DNA of 64,000 nucleotides from Rhododendron vialii (taxonomy: Eukaryota; Streptophyta; Magnoliopsida; Ericales; Ericaceae). Location of the stretch: positions 14,527,001 through 14,591,000 of the forward strand of contig NC_080563.1 in the NCBI RefSeq assembly GCF_030253575.1, given 5' to 3'. Shown here in pieces: positions 60,051 through 64,000 of the stretch. The translations under genes were made by a program, and so were the position numbers. The stretch's first letter is position 1. Each line of letters opens with the position of its first letter. Below the pieces are notes generated by a model. That model was given only the letters and a program-made list of their open reading frames with translations, was not told where the DNA came from and ran no database searches.

Positions 60051-62023
60051 GCGAGTTCGGCCGCTGAGGAGGTGCCCTAGTTTTACTTTATCTGACTTGA
60101 GGTTTTATAATTTTCTGATAACGTCCCCTAGAATCTACTAATTGCATTGGAACACCATGAATTGTCACCATGAATCTAACTAATTTTCAACTGTTGCCAG
60201 ATTTAAGGAAAATATGTGACAGCAAGCAATTTACTACTATTTGCGACAAACACAACCTAATTTTATCCCCCCATATCATGTGATTTTCTTTTAGCTTACA
60301 AGGCCGGGTTAGAAAAAGTTCACTCGTTGGTATCAAAATGACACTGTCAAAGTCATTTTTTGGCTTGCTACAGTGTCAAAATGTCAAGAAGTAGTAATGT
60401 TGTTGTATCAGTCCATCAAATTAAATCCATTTCATTTTTTTATGCAAATTAAATGGCTAGGATGATTTGACAATTGGCAAAGTTGACACCAAAGATGGCA
60501 TTACGAAAATTTGGCACAAGGGTTGGCGGTTTTGCCATTCTTGATGTCAAATTTTGGCTTTGGCATGAAATTTGGCACCACGGTGGTGGACTTGCTCTCA
60601 CAAGAAAATTTATTGTATCTCTGCCTCTCAAATTAATTCAGAGCTGGGTAGTTACATCATTCATCTACCCAAACTCTCACATTTGAAATTGGATTAACTA
60701 GCAGATGAAATTAATTATTGTTTCTAACTAGGGATGTTTTTGAGGAGTTGTTTGTTTTCCACAATAGCCTCTCTATTTTGTTATAGCTGCCATTGCGTGT
60801 ATCAATGGTTACAGTATCGTATCTAATTTGGATAATTTCCGGGAACATGATAATGTCAACATTGTACTTGTTTCTGTCAAAACTATAGTGCATTAAAGCC
60901 TCATACTTTGCACTGCATGTGGTACAAAGGTTATGCACTACAGTTTTGACATAAACAAAAATAATTTTGGCATCATCCCTAATTCCTATGATACTTCTAA
61001 ATAGTTCTGATATACGAAAAAATAAATACTGCAGTCAGTTTATCCAATTCAACATTTCAGTTCATCAAATCAATTACATTCAGACAATTTTTTTTCCCTG
61101 GTTATTTGGTTCAAGGTAGAACATCAAATAGAACCATAGAGGGGAAGGGGAGTCTCCGGGTAGAAAACGAGAAGCAAAAAGTCTTGGCCCATGGCAAGAA
61201 ATGCCATGACACGTTATGGCTTGGAGCAATTCACAAGTGAATAATTTTCTTTGTGATTACAACTAAACAAAAAACCGAGTCATCGCAACTTTCGCAAGCC
61301 CTATTACATATCATCACCTTAGATGAAATAGGAAAATATTTGTAACTAATCACTTGGATAATCAAATTACAGATATCATAATGTTTGATCAAGTATGTCC
61401 TACACAAACAATATATTTCTAAATTTGATATCGAATACTTGGGTTTTCATCCCCGAATGCCTAGCCTGCATAATTGAAAAAATCCAGGCACTCGAATTTA
61501 CAGGGGAGAGAATGAATGTGGAGAAATAAAAACCAGTAGCTCTTCAAGCAGCTCTGGTTGAAATGCTGATAAAAGCTGTCCTAACCATTTTAACAGGGAA
61601 CGCACAGCGCACAACACCATGTTGTGTGGCTTTTTGGACGCACAATGTGATCTGAACTTATCATTTTCTAGGAATTCCATAGCAGAACATCCGGCAATAA
61701 GACAAAAACAAGAACTTACGTCGATCTTCAACTGAATGATCTGCTCTGCAAGCCCTTGAAAATATAGAATTTGGACCAACTTAGCTGGCCCAGATGCAGC
61801 CCATTAAGGCCGCGCAACACCCACCCCAAATCCCCTTTAAGGAGGCAAAGCATAGGTGGAGTGGGGGGAGGGGGTGGAGTGGGGTGCAGTTTGGTAAACG
61901 GAGGGGAGGGGGTAAGGGAAAGGGTACAAGGAAACAAATCTGATAGACAAAGGGAAGAGACATGAACCATTCACCACCAACGCAAATGGCGGGAAGTTCA
62001 ATCACTAGATATGAAGATAGATG
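60051..62023. other. Intergenic, between divergent-tail loci
   Basis: No gene recognised. 60330-60600 holds a MITE-like patch rich in TTTGGCA/TGCCAAA words ending GGTGGTGGACTTGCTCTC, a common plant MITE terminus. 61854-61930 is G-rich on the + strand (GGTGGAGTGGGGGGAGGGGG and similar runs), with G-quadruplex potential. Confidence 0.45.
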
Positions 62024-63442
62024 TCACTGAAAAATGCTGCTCACTGAACAATCATCGTGGACCCGCCAAATGGTTTCACCCAGTAAGTTTGCGACTGAAA
62101 GCACTGTCAACTGTGGGAAGTAGTTCTTCTCCATCACCGGAATTGTGTTTGTGATGATGACCTCTTGAAACAGGCCGCTAGACAACCTTTCAACTGCAGG
62201 AGGGCTGTAAAGAGAAAATGTTAAGGACGACACAAGCTCTTGATAGGTAAAATAAAGAGATCATCCTAAATTGTCCCTTCCATTTGAGGAAAAACAATTG
62301 ACGAGGTGGTATATTTATACAAAGTGCTACATATTTTCTTCTTCCTTTATTGGATTTGTGACTTGTCGATCTAAAATGATGTCCCAATGGCATGCATAGC
62401 ATGTAATATGATGCAAGACATTGAGACAAGAAACCCAATTTGTGCATTTAACAGATTCCTAACACTCCTAAACTAGATGAATGCAGAATATAGAAAGTTC
62501 TCATCTTCGCACCAATGATAAAAAAGAAGTTTTAAAGTTGGAATACTATCACATAGTAACAACTACCCAACGACCTAATTTCCTTTCTTCAAAGCAGTCA
62601 AGAAACTAACACTGATAAAGGGTAGAATGTTAAATTTGGAGAAATCGAAAGCTTTCATGCAAGCAGTTAGAGAGATCCAGTTAAAGATCAAACACCGTGG
62701 ATAAAGAAGCCCTTACCTGAAAACAGCATGAGTGCTGCAAGCATAGACTTCCCTGGCCCCCTCATCATGTAACAGAGCTGCACCTTTTGCAATAGTACCT
62801 ATGCAATTCAAAGAAAGTGTTTAGATTCTGAAAACACAACACGCTTGTGTTTTCTCCAAAGGAGGAACTTCTACCAGAGATTATTTAATAACACTTGGAA
62901 ACACCATCTCCTCGAGTTCCTAACAGTGGACTCTGAAAACTAGAGAAAATATTTCCCATGGCTTAGGCCATAACTTGAGCCCGATATGAAGGATAATCAC
63001 TTTTCGGACCCAAAGCTAAGATGAAAGAAACATACATATCAACAGGACTTCATAATATGCAATAACACTAGAAATGACCTCGGATAAGTTGGCCAGCATA
63101 AAAATGAAACAAATAAGAAACCTTGAGATAGGTACCGACTTAAAATGGACAATTAGAATAACCAAATTTAGTTACAAATGTAGTTTTCAATTTTGCAGCA
63201 TGAACCAATGGAAATTTTGCTCATGATGCGTGGAACCAACAACTTGTCACTCTCCATTGAAAACAGCATGATACCCCAGTTCCTTTTTATTCAAAATTTC
63301 AACTTTTATTTCAGTTCCTCGTTAATGGCCTACAAGCTAGATTTTGACATCTCGGTGCTAGGCCTCACTCACCAGCAGTGTCAATCATGTCATCCACCAT
63401 AACTGCAACTTTTCCTTTAACATCACCGATTAGATTCATCAC
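62024..63442 (-). CDS. Ribose-phosphate pyrophosphokinase (PRPP synthetase), last three exons
   Basis: Makes PRPP from ribose-5-phosphate and ATP for nucleotide, His and Trp synthesis; the closest plant class is PRS1/PRS2, often plastid-targeted. Minus-strand exons: 63442-63373, 62798-62717, 62204-62024 (stop TGA at 62026-62024), giving the C-terminal 110 residues. The PRPP-binding motif [13 protein letters not shown] spans the first junction. It continues [40 protein letters not shown] and the conserved end [16 protein letters not shown]. Junctions are GT-AG and in phase. The region 63443-64000 reads as intron, so the rest of the gene lies beyond the right edge. Family certain; paralogue not. 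Confidence 0.92.
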
Positions 63443-64000
63443 CTGCACAAAAACATTTATGTTCAAAATGATGGCCATGAAGATAACTTCATGTCAAATT
63501 TAAAAAAACAATGAAAAGCCAAGATGCTTTTCACTAATATGTCCATTACAATAACATCACAGCACAAAAAAAAAAAAGGAGAAAGAAAATATTTTCAATT
63601 AGATCATGATCTATTTTACGGTTTTTACTATGAAAGCATTCTGGCTACACAGCTCATTAGCAAGTGAACTCAACTTTGTCATAATTTATTTGCATTGCCG
63701 CAAATAGATCACAAACACATCAACATCCCCTTGAGCTAATGGTCAAGTGGCAAGCCAGTCTGCTGCTGCTTTAATTAATCTTATAAACATCGTCTAACAA
63801 GTGTTGCGGAAAACTCAGCAACATAAGAACCTTACATTACGTTACAAGGACTAGATTCTGAGGAGATACAACTTTTCCCATTGACCATTCCGAAAGACTA
63901 CAGCTGTACCCTCTCGTTTGATGTATTAACTAAAGGCGCATAGGATACCATTTCTCAACCCTGAAATTTCAGCCCCTTTTGGAAAACCAATGCTCCAGCA
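63443..64000 (-). other. Intron of the PRPP synthetase gene reaching the window edge
   Basis: Lies upstream of the exon acceptor TTGTGCAG (minus strand, 63450-63443). I see no further exon before the window ends. Confidence 0.55.

Noticed and set aside
61498..61990. Protein gene on the minus strand downstream of PRPP synthetase
   Set aside because: Frames are Pro-rich from a G/C-rich tract or featureless; more likely 3' flanking sequence.

Overview
The window looks like nuclear DNA of a eudicot plant. Genes have many GT-AG introns, spacers are AT-rich and packed with small transposons, there are CT/TA microsatellites and a piece of plastid atpF, and the proteins match plant families. I cannot name the species.

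Layout. 1-9027 (+): the 3' nine exons of a MAN1/Src1 C-terminal-domain nuclear-envelope protein; its 4.1 kb intron 7 holds two small DNA transposons and the plastid atpF piece. 9.7-21.1 kb: gene-poor transposon land, with a terminal-inverted-repeat (TIR) element carrying scrambled FAR1/FRS-like sequence, a LINE RNase H fragment split by a minisatellite-bearing element, a 4.4 kb PIF/Harbinger-like element with a broken Myb/SANT-like gene, and a polyA retroelement with target-site duplications (TSDs). 21.3-29.6 kb (+): promoter with nested inverted repeats, then a complete six-coding-exon Golgi PMT-type methyltransferase (PMT2/PMT14-like). 31-32.8 kb: a Mutator-like element nested in an older MITE. 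33-34.9 kb: a possible small gene of unknown function. 35.8-36.9 kb (-): truncated FAR1-RELATED SEQUENCE gene. 37.4-39.9 kb: solo LTR with TSD. 44-52.1 kb (+): complete tetraspanin-like TOM2A gene with a leader intron. 55.2-57.7 kb (+): complete class III peroxidase (PER20-like) whose first splice donor has been tandemly duplicated. 59.37-60.05 kb (-): a probable C/D box snoRNA cluster (three guides against 18S/25S rRNA) behind telo-box motifs. 62.0-63.4 kb (-): last three exons of a PRPP synthetase gene that runs off the right edge.

The genes are independent housekeeping or accessory loci, with no operon-like logic. The most useful observations are the snoRNA cluster, which ordinary protein annotation would miss; the in-frame duplication of the peroxidase catalytic-loop/splice-donor junction; and a set of MITE, MULE, TRIM and LTR elements whose boundaries are fixed by TSDs readable in the sequence. 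rRNA complementarities and family matches are from memory of conserved sequences, not from searches.
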